DNA from: Stigmatella aurantiaca DW4/3-1
GTDB lineage: Bacteria > Myxococcota > Myxococcia > Myxococcales > Myxococcaceae
Direction of reading: 5' to 3'
Length of the DNA: 64,000 nt
Assembly (NCBI RefSeq): GCF_000165485.1
Contig: NC_014623.1
Location: 10,062,893-10,126,892 of the forward strand
The translations under genes and the position numbers were made by a program. Under the pieces are notes generated by a model. That model ran no database searches. It worked only from the letters and a program-made list of their open reading frames with translations, and was not told where the DNA came from. This document shows, one piece after another, positions 27,101 through 36,268 of this stretch; the stretch's first letter is position 1, and each line of letters opens with the position of its first letter.

Positions 27101-28673
27101 GCAGGAGCTTGCCGTTGCTCTCCGAATCCGCCTCGCACGCGGCCGCCACGGACACCGAGATGATGTCGGGCGCGGCGTAGGGGCTGCTCACGCCGGAGCC
27201 CTGGCTGTTGGAGCGGAAGGTGTTCAGGCCGCTCACCTGCCAGTTCGCCTTCGGCGCCTTCGGGATCGTCCCGTCATCGTTGACGCCCGTGACCGAGTAG
27301 GCGTGCTGGTTCCAGATGCGGCGGGTGTTCACCCAGCCATCCTTCTTGTCGCGGTAGACGCGGATGCCGATGGCGCTCGCGTTGTAGGTGTTGGAGGCCA
27401 CGATCAGCTCGGCGCTGTCGTCCCCATCCACGTCGACGACGATCGGGTTCTCGTACGCGGTGCCCGAGATGTTGGGCACATCGAAGCGAACCGCGCCCGT
27501 GGCGCCGTCGTAGATGCGCAGCCGGAGCTCATCCGCGTAGACGACCTCGGCCTTGCCGTCGCCCTCGAAGTCGAAGGTCGAGGAGCCGGTGCGGTTGGAG
27601 CTCGCGTCCACGGTCGGCTTGGACCAGAGCACCGCGCCGTTCGTGTCGAACACGGTGTAGAACGACTTGCCCGCGACGCCGACCTCCACCTTCCCGTCAT
27701 TGTCGAAGTCCGCGATGTTCGGAGGCCCGCCCTGGCCGCCACCAGGCAGGGCCTTCGTCCACAGCAGGTTGCAGTTGTCATCCATCAGCGACACGTTGCC
27801 GCTCGACACCAGGACCACTTCGCCGTACGGATCCGCGTCGAAGTTGGCCACGCCCGGCAGGCCGTAATAGAGGCCGCGGTTGATGCACTTCACCGTGCCG
27901 TCGTGCCGGTAGATGACGCGGTCGGCGATCACCTCCAGCTTGCCATCCAGGTCGATGTCCGCCGCGATGGACAGCGGGCCCGTGCCGGGAATGCCGCCCG
28001 AGCCGTCCGAGCCCTTCCACTTCAGCGCGCCGGTGTTGCTGTAGACGGTCGCGCCGTCGATGATCTCCACCTTGCCGTCGCCGTCCAGATCCGCCAGCGA
28101 GGGGCCGCCCCAGTCGTTGTTCGAGTCCCGCGTGGTGCGGAACTTGAACGCGCCGTTGTTCTCGAAGCAGATGATGCCCAGCGCGTTCTCCGGCACGGTG
28201 CACAGCTCCACCTTGCCGTCGCCGTCGATGTCACCGCCCGCGATGTTCGACGCGCCACGCACCCGGTACAGCGGATCCGTCACCGTCCACAGCTCGCTGC
28301 CGTCCGCGCCGCTGATCGCCCGCATCACGCCGTTCGAGGTGTAGTTGCTGTTCTCGAACGAGTTGAACACCACGTCTGGCACGCCGTCGCCGTTCACCTC
28401 CACCACGATCGGCGTCATCATCACTTGCTTGTGATTGGGCAGGATCGCGCTGCCGCTCCACTGCCACTCCAACTCCGGCTCGAAGTTGGGTGTGAAGGGA
28501 GGCTTGATTTCACAGACGCCTCCCTCGCCCACCGCGGCGCGCTGGCGCGACTGGCCCTCGTCCTCTCCCATCAAGCTGCACGATGCGAGCGTGGCGAAGG
28601 TCAGTGCCCCCATGCCTCGCCGCGCCCTGCTGATCCATTTACTGCTCCGGCCTCTTTGCTTGCTGCTGCTCAT
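24114..28673 (-). CDS. Giant surface lipoprotein: FG-GAP, CARDB repeats, choice-of-anchor A
   Basis: Protein of 1519 residues. A signal peptide ends with the lipobox LASC near residue 32. Residues about 60-480 hold FG-GAP/VCBS-like blades with Ca-binding loops (DVDGDDSAEL, ADLDGDGKVEI, GDIDGDGKVEL). Residues about 500-1260 are six CARDB-type Ig modules of about 127 residues, each carrying FYxGNPxxGG, DDxGNGQGRE and two Cys. The last 250 residues (PLNDYNLFLTGDYNEGTDLE onward, with GGNISMTNFSVG) form a choice-of-anchor-A domain, usual for surface or matrix proteins. The likely role is adhesion or matrix attachment. Repeat units are so alike in DNA that recombination could change their number. 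Confidence 0.9.
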   Translation of the reverse strand: MSSSKQRGRSSKWISRARRGMGALTFATLASCSLMGEDEGQSRQRAAVGEGGVCEIKPPFTPNFEPELEWQWSGSAILPNHKQVMMTPIVVEVNGDGVPDVVFNSFENSNYTSNGVMRAISGADGSELWTVTDPLYRVRGASNIAGGDIDGDGKVELCTVPENALGIICFENNGAFKFRTTRDSNNDWGGPSLADLDGDGKVEIIDGATVYSNTGALKWKGSDGSGGIPGTGPLSIAADIDLDGKLEVIADRVIYRHDGTVKCINRGLYYGLPGVANFDADPYGEVVLVSSGNVSLMDDNCNLLWTKALPGGGQGGPPNIADFDNDGKVEVGVAGKSFYTVFDTNGAVLWSKPTVDASSNRTGSSTFDFEGDGKAEVVYADELRLRIYDGATGAVRFDVPNISGTAYENPIVVDVDGDDSAELIVASNTYNASAIGIRVYRDKKDGWVNTRRIWNQHAYSVTGVNDDGTIPKAPKANWQVSGLNTFRSNSQGSGVSSPYAAPDIISVSVAAACEADSESNGKLLRLSATVRNQGDAAISSGLPVAFYEGNPASGGALLGVNTIDGVLSPGHEAVVSVALPPRSATAAPVVVWVVADDNGSGQGRELECREDNNSNSATLSLSCAPPAAPDLTASNVTATCVNDTEGGNTIVNVSAVVRNVGNAPVTEGVPVSFYLGNPLSGGALLGVTTIQGALGAGDDTLISLQVAPQAAGTVTVYAVVDDFGNGQGREAESNEANNTASAAVSLYCAPPEPPAAPDVTAADVAATCVGGGEGGSTTVSLTAVVRNAGNAATSAGLPVSFYRGNPAAGGTLLGVTTVPAPLGAGEDTVVSVQIAPQAAGTVAVYAVADDFGNGQGREAESNEANNTASAEVSLYCAPPEPPPAADLTAANVTATCVGGGEGGSTTVSLTVTVRNQGNKAVAAGLPVAFYQGAPGAGGTLLGVTTVPGVLGAGEDTVVSVQIAPQAAGTVTVYAVADDYGNGQGRETESNETNNTATAAVSLSCYTPPPPSPDLTAANLTAACTASSEGANVVTLTALVRNQGNKAVPAGLPVTFYRGAPATGTVLGVTTVGGELAPGGEATVTLQIASQSAGTVTVTVAADDYGNGQGREAESDETNNTATAAVSLYCAPPEPPPTPDLTAANVAAACSTSPDGGSTLTLSAVVRNAGPASVAAGLPVAFYRGNPASGGALLGVTTVPNALAAGAQATVTLQIAPQSGGSVSVFVVADDLGNGQGREAESNENNNSASATVSLVCAPPEPPECVELPLNDYNLFLTGDYNEGTDLEGRVAAGGNISMTNFSVGWKLPSSDASPKIVAGGNLTLSNGSVWGDAVYGGTYSGAQVDYLQGGTSVKGTPVDFAARGAQLRALSSELANLPATGETQAPPWNVLTLVGTNLESGLEVFEVSAADLSRTTQLIIRNVSTTSVAVINVRGPSVTLKGGREYAGSNVLFNYVDATSITATAYGIHGTVLAPEARIFFSNGSWDGGIYAKSLTGNAEGHHDPLPNPGCPNNVSKKR
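24895..27180 (-). repeat. Six near-identical CARDB coding repeats, period about 384 bp
   Basis: The CARDB part of the giant lipoprotein is a tandem array with a period of about 384 bp, or 127-128 residues. The strings GTTGTTCGCCTCGTTGGACT, and variants of it, recur once per unit, as do GGCCCTGGCCGTTGCCGAAG-like segments. Units 2 to 4 are the most alike. This is a coding repeat, not an interspersed element, and is a likely site of copy-number change and of misassembly. Confidence 0.85.
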
Positions 28674-28850
28674 GCTTCATCCCCCTGGCGGGTAGGAGTC
28701 GTCACTGAATGTCAGCTTTTTTGTTGTTGGCAGATTTTTACCATATTACTAAATTACCCGGCAAGCGCTATCTCTATCCATTTCCCGAGAGAAAATGCCC
28801 CGTGCCCGACAGTTTGGAGGTCGGGTCCGCGACACGAGAACGCTGCGCAC
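28674..28850. other. AT-rich divergent intergenic region
   Basis: About 180 bases between two divergent genes. It contains a marked AT-rich patch around 28715-28760 that is unlike the neighbourhood. It must hold the promoters for the giant lipoprotein (minus) and the PIN gene (plus); I could not assign boxes with confidence. Confidence 0.4.
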
Positions 28851-29306
28851 ATGTCCCCCTCCTCTCCCACTCCCCAATCGCTGTCCCTGATCCTCGATAC
28901 CAACGTCGTCCTGGACATGCTGATCTTTGATGATCCTCTCACGCGAGCCCTGAGTGAAGCCCTGTCGGCGGACCAACTCACCGCCTGGGCGGATCGGGAC
29001 ACTCTGGGGGAGCTGGAGCGGGTGCTTACCTTTCGCGACTTCCCCCGCGCCGGGGTGAACCGTCACGAGGTCTTCGAACGCTACCGGGCGCGGGTGCGCC
29101 TGGCGCCGGAGCCCACCGGGCCCGTGCCCGAGGTGCCGCGCTGCCGGGACCGGAGCGATCAGAAGTTCCTGGAGCTGGCGGCCCGCACGGGGGCGCACTG
29201 GCTGGTGAGCAAGGACCGGCAGGTGCTCTGCATGGCCGATCGCCGGGGCCTGCCGTTCGACATCCTCAGCCCCCGGCAGGCCTCGCAGCGGCTCGCGCGC
29301 CCCTGA
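28851..29306 (+). CDS. PIN-domain protein, putative ribonuclease
   Basis: About 151 residues. The PIN acidic residues are all present: Asp in LILDTNVVLDML, Glu in DTLGELERVLTF, Asp in RSDQKFLELA and Asp in LVSKDRQ. The subgroup resembles COG1569-type proteins, in which many act as toxins that cut RNA. No antitoxin partner is adjacent: the neighbours on both sides are giant minus-strand lipoproteins. The ATG at 28851 gives a compact domain; the frame is open far upstream only because it lies antisense to a GC-rich gene. Confidence 0.8.
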   Translation: MSPSSPTPQSLSLILDTNVVLDMLIFDDPLTRALSEALSADQLTAWADRDTLGELERVLTFRDFPRAGVNRHEVFERYRARVRLAPEPTGPVPEVPRCRDRSDQKFLELAARTGAHWLVSKDRQVLCMADRRGLPFDILSPRQASQRLARP

Positions 29307-29339
29307 GAGGGGCCTCGGGGCGCGGCATTGCGAAGGGCC

Positions 29340-32300
29340 TCAGCGGCTCAGCAACACGCCGGCCTGGGTATCACCGCCGGTAAAGGCATCCATCAGGCCA
29401 TCCCCGTTGAAGTCCCCCACCGCCAGGGATTGGCCGCCCGTTACGGTCGCCCAAGACACGGGGGAACCAAACCCCCCGGCGCCATTGCCGCGCCACACCA
29501 CCATGCTGGCGGTGGTGGTGGCGGTCGCGGCGACATCCAGGCGTCCATCCCCATCCAGGTCGGCGAGGGCGAGGCCGTCGATGGGGCTGTCGGAGGGCAG
29601 GGACAAGGTGGTCAAAAGGGTGAAGTTTCCATCCCCCTGCCCCTTCAGGATGCGCACGTTCACATTCACTCCGGTCCCCGAGGGGGCGCACGCCGCCGCC
29701 AGGTCGAGCTTCCCATCCCGGTCCACGTCTCCTGCGGCCACGTCATAGCAGTACACCCCCAGGTTCACCGTCTTCACGGACCCGGCGAAGCTGCCCGTCC
29801 CATTGCCCAGCAGCACGCTCACGCTGATGGCGGTGCTGTTGCTGGCAAAGGCCACGTCCACCTTGCCGTCCTGGTTGAAGTCCGCGGCGACGCTGGCCCG
29901 GGGGACGCCCGCGGCCGGCGGGGAGAGACCGTTGACGAAGGTTCCGCTCCCATCGTTAAGGTAGACGCTGACGGAGTTGCCCCCCACGACCATGTCCTGG
30001 TCGCCGTCCAGGTCGAGATCCACGAGCGCCAGGGAGCGCGGCGAGGAGGAGGTCCGCGTGGAGGAGCTCTCGACGCCGCCCGTGCCATTGCCCAGATGGA
30101 TGGTGATGTTGCCGCTGGCGAAGTTGGCCACCAGCATGTCGGGCTTGCCATCGCGGTTCACATCCCCCACCGCCACCGTGTAAGGGTTGCTGGCCGCCGG
30201 GTGCTTGCGCAGCGCCGGGAAGTTCCCCGTGCCATCGTTCAGCAACAGGCTCATGGAGACGGCTCCGCCGTTGGCCACCAGCAGGTCCAGCTTGCCATCC
30301 CGGTTGATGTCGGCCACCTGGGCGCCGCGCGCATTCGCGACGCCGGTGGTGTCCAGCACGGCGAAGCCCCGCACACCCGTCACCGGGGAGCCCGAGCCCC
30401 GGATCACCGCGGCGCGGTTGAAGGTGCTGAGGGTGGCCACGAGGTCTTGCCGCCCGTCCCCGTCCAGGTCCGCCCCGGTGAGGCTGCCCACGCCCGTGCC
30501 CACGGCGAGGTTGCCGCTGATGGCAAACGGGCTGTAGACGCCCGTGCCATCCAGCGGCCTGCCCAGCAGGATGGCGATGCTGGGGCCCAGGTTGCTGCCC
30601 ACCGCCACATCGGGCCAGCCATCCAGGTTGAAGTCCCCCACCACCACGCCACGTGGCTGGCGGAACTCTTTGTTGTTCACGTTGGCCGAGGTGTTGATGG
30701 CGGCCGAGAAGGTGCCATTGCCCTGCCCCAGCAGCACGCTGACCGAGTCATCGCTGTAGTTGCCGACGATCAGATCCGGCTTGTTGTCCCGGTTGAAGTC
30801 GGCCGTGGCCAGGGAGCGGGGCCCGGGGCGCACCTGGATGTTCCCCAGGGAGGCGAAGACCCGCCCGCCGTCATTGCGCAGCGAGGTGACGGTGCTCGCC
30901 CCGCTGTTGGCGGTGGCGATGTCTGGCCGCCCATCCCCGTTGAGGTCCACCACCACCACCGCATAGGGCGTGCTCCCGGTGGTGTGGGTCTTGCTCTCTC
31001 CGAAGGTGCCATCGCCGTTGCCGTAGAACACCCGCACGTTGCTGGCGCCCGAGTTGACGGCGACGATGTCCAGGTGGCCGTCCTGATCGATGTCCGCGGC
31101 GGCCACCCCGCGCGGGGATGAACCGGAGGACAGGGTGGAGGGGGTGTAGCCCCCCGCGCCGTTGTCGAGCAGCAGGCTCACGTTGCCCGTGTTCAGGTTG
31201 GCCGTCACCAGGTCCACGCGCCCATCGCCGTTGAAGTCCCCGCTCGCCAGCCCCTGCGGGTTCGTGGCGCCCGTGCCGATGGGCACGCTCGTGAAGGCGG
31301 TGAACGTCCCGTTGCCGAGCCCCCGCGCGACGTCGAGCGTCGAGTTCGTCTCGGAGGCGATCACCAGGTCCGGCCGGCCGTCCCCATCGAGGTCCGGCGT
31401 GATGGAGGCCGAGGGCTTGGCGGACACCGCCAGGTGGAGGGCGGCGTCGACGAGGCCCTCGCAGCGGTCCGCCCGCGTGTTGAGCAAAACGGAGATCCCA
31501 CCGCTGCCCAGCGCGGCCACCACATCGAGCCGGCCGCTGAGGTCCGCATCCAGCGCCACCACCGCCGCGCTGGCGCCTCCGGCCGGCGCGCTCACCGGCG
31601 TGGGGGACAGGGAGCCATCACCGCGGCCCTTCAGCACGAGCACGGCGTTGCCCACGCCCGCCACCATCACGTCCGGGTGCCCGTTGCCGTCCAGATCCGC
31701 CACCGCCACATCCGAGGGCGTGCCCCCGGTGTTCACGGGCGGCAGGACGAAGAAGGTGCCATCGCCGTTGCCCCGCGCCACGCTCACCAGCCCCTGAGTG
31801 CCCCGGGCCGCCACCACGTCCAGCTGGCCATCCCGGTTGAGCTCCGCCACCGCGAGGGCCACCGTGCCCGCGCCCACGCCCAGCGGCGTGGGGGCCCCGA
31901 AGGTGCCCGTGCCCATGCCCAGCATCACCTGCACATCGCCCGCGGGGTCCGCGAACACCAGGTCCAGCCGGTCATCGCGGTTGAAGTCCGCGGCGGCCAG
32001 GGCCGCGGGCGCTCCGCCCACGGTGCTCACCGAAGGGGTCCCGTAGCCCGTGCCCGTGGCGAGCGCCGTCTCCACGGTGCCCGCGCCGGTGGCCGCGGCC
32101 CAGTCCAGCCAGCCGTCCCGGTTGAAGTCTCCCACCGCCAGCGCGCGCGCCACACCTGAGAGCGTGGCCACGAGGACCGGGGTGCCCAGGCTCCCGGACA
32201 GGCCATACAGAGCGAACACCTTCTTCGTGCTGGAGGCCACCAGCGCGTCCGGCTTGCCATCGTGGTTGAGGTCCGTCACGAGCAGGGCCACGGCGCTCTC

Positions 32301-35300
32301 GCCCGCCCCCAGGCTGACGGCGGTGGGGGCCGCGAAGGCGCCCTGGCCGTTGCCCTTGAGCACCTGGAGCTCGCTCGAGGTGGCGCTGCCCACCACCAGG
32401 TCCATCCGCCCATCGCCCTCCAGGTCCGCGCGGGCCATGCGCTGGGCGTTGGGCCCCGCGGGCACCATCCCAGGCGGCTCGAAGCGCAGCCCGTTGCGCA
32501 GCTGGACACCCTCCAGGATGACGCTCGAGGGCAGCGCGCCCGAGACCTGCGCGGTGAAGCGCAACCGGGTCTGCGCATCGAAGTAAGGCAGGTCCGCGGT
32601 GCTGTTCCAGAGAAAGGAGTGCGTGATGCCCGTGGGGGAGGTGGCGACGCCCTGGAGCCCCGAACCCGTGAGGGAGGCGGCCTGGGTGACGCGCTTGAAG
32701 ACGCCCTCGGACTCGTACTCGATGAGGAGCGTGGCCCGCGCCGACTGCGGCTGGGAGACGGTGTACTGGACCGTCACGCAGCCCTCGGCGGGGTTCACGG
32801 GCAAGTGGGGGTTGGTCACCTGCGCGCCAGGCCGCAGGAAGGTGATGACAACGGAGCCCACCTTGCCCTCCGCCGTGGCGCTCACCGTCTTCACCCCGGA
32901 GGTGATCGAACTGAGCTGGGACAGGAGCTGGCCGTCGCCATTCGTGGTCCCCGAGGGCACGGTGAACGTGTTCTGGGTGCCGCTCGCGGAGAACTCCATG
33001 GCCAGGCCCGGAATGCGGTTGCCGAAGGCGTCCTCGGCGGTGGCCGTCAGGAAGGTCTGCGCCACGCCATCGGCCTCCAGCTCCGTGGGCACGGCCGTCA
33101 GCGACACCAGGAAGACAGGGCCCGGGGCAAAGGTGACGTCCTTGGGGTCCAGCGCCAGCGAGCCCACCTGGGCCTGCACGCTCTTCACCTCGGCATGCGT
33201 GGACTTCAGCCGGGCGATGAACTCGCCCGCCAGGTTGGAGGTGCCGCTGGAGGTGTCCAGCGTGTTGCCCAGGCCGGAGACGGTCAGGGACACCGGCGCG
33301 CCCACCACGGCGTTGCCATAGGCATCCCGGACCTTCACCAGCAGGGTGGCCTGGGTGGTGTTGTCCGCCGGGATCGGCGTGCTGGGCGTGATGGTGAGCG
33401 AGGAGGTGATGACCACGGGCACGCCAGCGGTGACCGTGAACGGCTCACTCACCGCCGGCACCAGGCCCGACGAGGTGGCGCGCAGCTTGTAGCCCACCCC
33501 CACCTGCTGGAGGTTCAGGTCCCCGAAGGAGGCCAGTCCGCCAGAGGAGACCTGGCTCGTGGTGCCTTGCAGCGTGGCCCCGTTGGAGACCTCCAGGCCC
33601 ATCGCCACCGGGACAGAGACTTCCGTCACCACGTTGTCATGGGCATCGCGCACCTGCACCTCGGTGCCCAGGGGCGCCCCCGCGGCGACGCTGGGCGGCG
33701 GCTGGGTGACGAACACCAGCTTCTGGGCCGGACCGGCGATGAACACCACCTGGGGGCGCTGCGCCACCTCGGCGCCATTCAACGTGGCCTGGACTTGCTT
33801 GCCCTCGGCCCGGGTGGAGCGCAGCGTCGCGGTGAACCGTCCATCCGCGCCCGTGGTGCCCCCCACGGACGACAGGGTGTTGTTCGTGCCCGAGACACTG
33901 AGCCCCACGGCCTGCCCCGCCACGGGGTTTCCGAACGCATCCTTGGCGGTGACCGTGAGCGTGGTGGAGTCCACGTCATCGGCCACCACGGGGCTCTTGC
34001 TCACCTCCACCGTCGTCTTGTCGAGCGAAGGCGCCAGGGTAACGATGTCGAAGGGCTCGCTCTGCACCACCGGCAGGCTCCCCGCGCTGGCGCTCAGCAG
34101 ATAGCCCAGGCCGGGCTGTTGAATGCTCAGGTCATTGAAGGTGGCCACGCCCGCGGCCGTCGTCCGCACGGGCGTGCCTTGAAGGGTGGCGCCGTTCGAG
34201 GCCACCAGCGTCAGCGTCACCGCGAGCGTATCGGACGGCACGGGGTTGCCGTGCGCGTCGAACACCTGGACCCTCACGGCGGGCGTCAGCGGCTGGCCCA
34301 CCGGCGTGGTGTCCGGCGGCTGCGTCGCGAAGACCAGCTGCGCGGGCGGCCCAGGGATGAAGAGGGCCTCCGGGCGCGGCGGCAGAACCATCGCGCCCAG
34401 CTTGGCCGTCACGGCCTTCAGCTCGGCCTTCGTGGAGCTCAGCTTGGCGACGAACCGCCCGTTCGCGCCGGTGGTCCCCTCCTCGGACGAGAGCGTGTTC
34501 TGCGTGCCGGTGACGGCGACGCCCACCGGCTGGCCGCCCAAGGGGTTGCCGAACGCATCCCGGACGGTGACGGTGATGACGGTGAAGTCCCCCCCATCGG
34601 CCACCACGGGGCTCTTGCTCACCTCCACCGTCGTCTTCTCGATGGAGGGCACCGAGGTGACGATGTCGAAGGGCTCGCTCTGCGCCTGCGGCAGGCTCCC
34701 CGCATTGGCATTCAACTGGTAGCCCACGCCGGGCTGTTGAATGCTCAGGTCATTGAAGGTGGCCACGCCCGTGGCCGTCGTCCGCACGGGCGTGCCCAGG
34801 AGCGTCGCGCCGTTGGCGGCCACCAACGTCAGCGTCACCTCCTGCCCCGAGGTCTGCACGGCGTTGCCGTGGGCATCGAACACCTGCACCTGCACGGCGG
34901 GCGTCAACGGCAGGCCCACGGCCGTCGTGGCGGGCGGCTCGGTCAGGAAGACCAGCCGCGCGGGAGGCCCGGGAATGAACGTCACCGCCGGATGCGGTGG
35001 CAGCACCGTCCCGGCGAGGACCGCCTCCACGGTCTTCTGCTCGGCCTTGGTGGAGCGCAGCTCCGTGGTGAAGGTGCCGTCCGCCCCCGTCACGCCCCCG
35101 GTGGGCGAGAGCACGTTGAGCGTTCCCGTGACGGAAAAGCCAATCGTCTGGCCCGCCACCGGGTTGCCGAACGTATCCCGCGCGGTGAGGGTGATGGAGG
35201 TGAAGTCCTCGCCATCGGCCACGACGAGGGTCTTCGACGGCTCGACCACCACGGTGGTCTTCGAGGGGTCCACGGTGCCCGCGACGATGTCGAAGGGCTC

Positions 35301-35999
35301 GCTCAGCGCCGGGGCATAGCCGGGCGCGTTGGCGCGCAGCCGGTACCCCGTGCCGGCCTTGCGCACCTCGAGGTTCGAGAACGCCGCCGTGCCCCCGCCG
35401 GTCTGCTGCACGGCGGTGCCGTCCAGCACGGCGCCGCTCGAGACGGGCTCCAGCACCAGCGTCACCTCCACCGGCTCCAGGGGGGGATTGCCGCTGCTGT
35501 CCTCCACCCGCACCTGCACCGGCGGCGAGAGCAGCGCCCCCGCGGCCGACGAGGCGGGCGGCTGGGTGAGAAACGAGAGCCCCGCGTTGCCTGGGACGAA
35601 CGTCACCTCGGGCCTCTGCGCGAGCGTCACCTGCTCGCTCCCGGTGCCCGCCGTGACGGTGAGCACCTTCGTCTCCGCGCGCGTGGAGGCCAGAGAACCT
35701 TCGGCCACGCCCAGCGCATCCGTCGCGGGGGGCAGCACCAGGAGGTTGTCCGAGCCCGTCGCGGTGAAGGCCACCGTCTGCCCCTGCAACACCTTGCCCG
35801 ACCGGTCCCGCACCGTGATGAGGACGCGCGCGGTGCTCACGCCATCCGCGGGGATGCCCGTCGCGGGCACCACCTCCACGGTGGAGCGCGCCGCATCCGG
35901 CACCGGCTTCAGCTCCCCTACGTTGATCGGAGGGTGTCCGTCGATGCAGGCAGCAGCCAGGGACAGAAGCAACAGCGCAAGTGACAGACGCGTGGGCAC
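29340..35999 (-). CDS. Giant lipoprotein: Ig-like (Big_1-type) array plus FG-GAP repeats
   Basis: Protein of 2219 residues from a GTG start with AAGGAAA eight bases upstream. The lipobox LSLAAAC places the lipid on Cys18. Residues about 30-1060 alternate two Ig-like folds with a period near 205 residues. One has the Big_1/invasin pattern (TVxDxFGNPVAGQTxGxSVTG and TGADGxF), the other the motif QVFDAHGN with GVATFNDLSIQQPG. Residues about 1190-2219 are some 25 FG-GAP blades with DxNxDGxxD loops, such as DFNRDGWLDW and DLDGDGRPDL. This implies multiple beta-propellers and calcium binding. A surface stalk (Ig part) holding propellers would suit adhesion or prey or matrix contact. It faces the other giant lipoprotein across the PIN gene. 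Confidence 0.9.
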   Translation of the reverse strand: MPTRLSLALLLLSLAAACIDGHPPINVGELKPVPDAARSTVEVVPATGIPADGVSTARVLITVRDRSGKVLQGQTVAFTATGSDNLLVLPPATDALGVAEGSLASTRAETKVLTVTAGTGSEQVTLAQRPEVTFVPGNAGLSFLTQPPASSAAGALLSPPVQVRVEDSSGNPPLEPVEVTLVLEPVSSGAVLDGTAVQQTGGGTAAFSNLEVRKAGTGYRLRANAPGYAPALSEPFDIVAGTVDPSKTTVVVEPSKTLVVADGEDFTSITLTARDTFGNPVAGQTIGFSVTGTLNVLSPTGGVTGADGTFTTELRSTKAEQKTVEAVLAGTVLPPHPAVTFIPGPPARLVFLTEPPATTAVGLPLTPAVQVQVFDAHGNAVQTSGQEVTLTLVAANGATLLGTPVRTTATGVATFNDLSIQQPGVGYQLNANAGSLPQAQSEPFDIVTSVPSIEKTTVEVSKSPVVADGGDFTVITVTVRDAFGNPLGGQPVGVAVTGTQNTLSSEEGTTGANGRFVAKLSSTKAELKAVTAKLGAMVLPPRPEALFIPGPPAQLVFATQPPDTTPVGQPLTPAVRVQVFDAHGNPVPSDTLAVTLTLVASNGATLQGTPVRTTAAGVATFNDLSIQQPGLGYLLSASAGSLPVVQSEPFDIVTLAPSLDKTTVEVSKSPVVADDVDSTTLTVTAKDAFGNPVAGQAVGLSVSGTNNTLSSVGGTTGADGRFTATLRSTRAEGKQVQATLNGAEVAQRPQVVFIAGPAQKLVFVTQPPPSVAAGAPLGTEVQVRDAHDNVVTEVSVPVAMGLEVSNGATLQGTTSQVSSGGLASFGDLNLQQVGVGYKLRATSSGLVPAVSEPFTVTAGVPVVITSSLTITPSTPIPADNTTQATLLVKVRDAYGNAVVGAPVSLTVSGLGNTLDTSSGTSNLAGEFIARLKSTHAEVKSVQAQVGSLALDPKDVTFAPGPVFLVSLTAVPTELEADGVAQTFLTATAEDAFGNRIPGLAMEFSASGTQNTFTVPSGTTNGDGQLLSQLSSITSGVKTVSATAEGKVGSVVITFLRPGAQVTNPHLPVNPAEGCVTVQYTVSQPQSARATLLIEYESEGVFKRVTQAASLTGSGLQGVATSPTGITHSFLWNSTADLPYFDAQTRLRFTAQVSGALPSSVILEGVQLRNGLRFEPPGMVPAGPNAQRMARADLEGDGRMDLVVGSATSSELQVLKGNGQGAFAAPTAVSLGAGESAVALLVTDLNHDGKPDALVASSTKKVFALYGLSGSLGTPVLVATLSGVARALAVGDFNRDGWLDWAAATGAGTVETALATGTGYGTPSVSTVGGAPAALAAADFNRDDRLDLVFADPAGDVQVMLGMGTGTFGAPTPLGVGAGTVALAVAELNRDGQLDVVAARGTQGLVSVARGNGDGTFFVLPPVNTGGTPSDVAVADLDGNGHPDVMVAGVGNAVLVLKGRGDGSLSPTPVSAPAGGASAAVVALDADLSGRLDVVAALGSGGISVLLNTRADRCEGLVDAALHLAVSAKPSASITPDLDGDGRPDLVIASETNSTLDVARGLGNGTFTAFTSVPIGTGATNPQGLASGDFNGDGRVDLVTANLNTGNVSLLLDNGAGGYTPSTLSSGSSPRGVAAADIDQDGHLDIVAVNSGASNVRVFYGNGDGTFGESKTHTTGSTPYAVVVVDLNGDGRPDIATANSGASTVTSLRNDGGRVFASLGNIQVRPGPRSLATADFNRDNKPDLIVGNYSDDSVSVLLGQGNGTFSAAINTSANVNNKEFRQPRGVVVGDFNLDGWPDVAVGSNLGPSIAILLGRPLDGTGVYSPFAISGNLAVGTGVGSLTGADLDGDGRQDLVATLSTFNRAAVIRGSGSPVTGVRGFAVLDTTGVANARGAQVADINRDGKLDLLVANGGAVSMSLLLNDGTGNFPALRKHPAASNPYTVAVGDVNRDGKPDMLVANFASGNITIHLGNGTGGVESSSTRTSSSPRSLALVDLDLDGDQDMVVGGNSVSVYLNDGSGTFVNGLSPPAAGVPRASVAADFNQDGKVDVAFASNSTAISVSVLLGNGTGSFAGSVKTVNLGVYCYDVAAGDVDRDGKLDLAAACAPSGTGVNVNVRILKGQGDGNFTLLTTLSLPSDSPIDGLALADLDGDGRLDVAATATTTASMVVWRGNGAGGFGSPVSWATVTGGQSLAVGDFNGDGLMDAFTGGDTQAGVLLSR

Positions 36000-36060
36000 G
36001 GGGACTTTCCTTCGAACGACGCCACGGAAGCGGCGCCGCCCCGACAGATACGGACCCCGA

Positions 36061-36089
36061 AATATAAAAGATTCACAAATTAACGTGAA
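36061..36089 (-). promoter_or_regulatory. Promoter candidate for the 2219-residue lipoprotein
   Basis: On the minus strand TTCACG (36089-36084, four of six matches to -35) is followed by 17 bases and TATATT (36066-36061). The start point would be near 36054, giving a leader of about 55 bases before the GTG at 35999. The patch is clearly AT-rich compared with both neighbours. Confidence 0.45.
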
Positions 36090-36268
36090 GTTCTACAGCT
36101 TTGCCAAACAGGCAGACTGTCGAGGGGCTGGCCTCCTCGCCTGGCAATTCCCGGGGGGTGAGAAAAAACGTTTTATGTTTTGGAACGCGCTCGCGGGAAA
36201 TCCCGGCCCCTGTGCGTGAAGCCAGACACACCGGGTGTCTCCCGCGAGCCCATCCCCCGCCCAGCGGC

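Noticed and set aside
24895-27180. Regular direct repeats that might look like a CRISPR array
   Set aside because: The period is about 384 bp, units are almost wholly alike, and they encode CARDB domains. No short repeat-spacer structure exists in the window.
24165-29306. A 1713-codon plus-strand open frame over the giant lipoprotein gene
   Set aside because: Its sequence is Arg/His/Ala/Gly/Val-rich and antisense to a gene with clear domains. Only its last 151 codons (the PIN gene from 28851) are protein-like. It is a product of strong third-position GC.
32262-35984. A 1240-codon plus-strand frame antisense to the 2219-residue lipoprotein
   Set aside because: Same GC effect: repeated RHGVAxR-type sequence that mirrors the repeats on the other strand.
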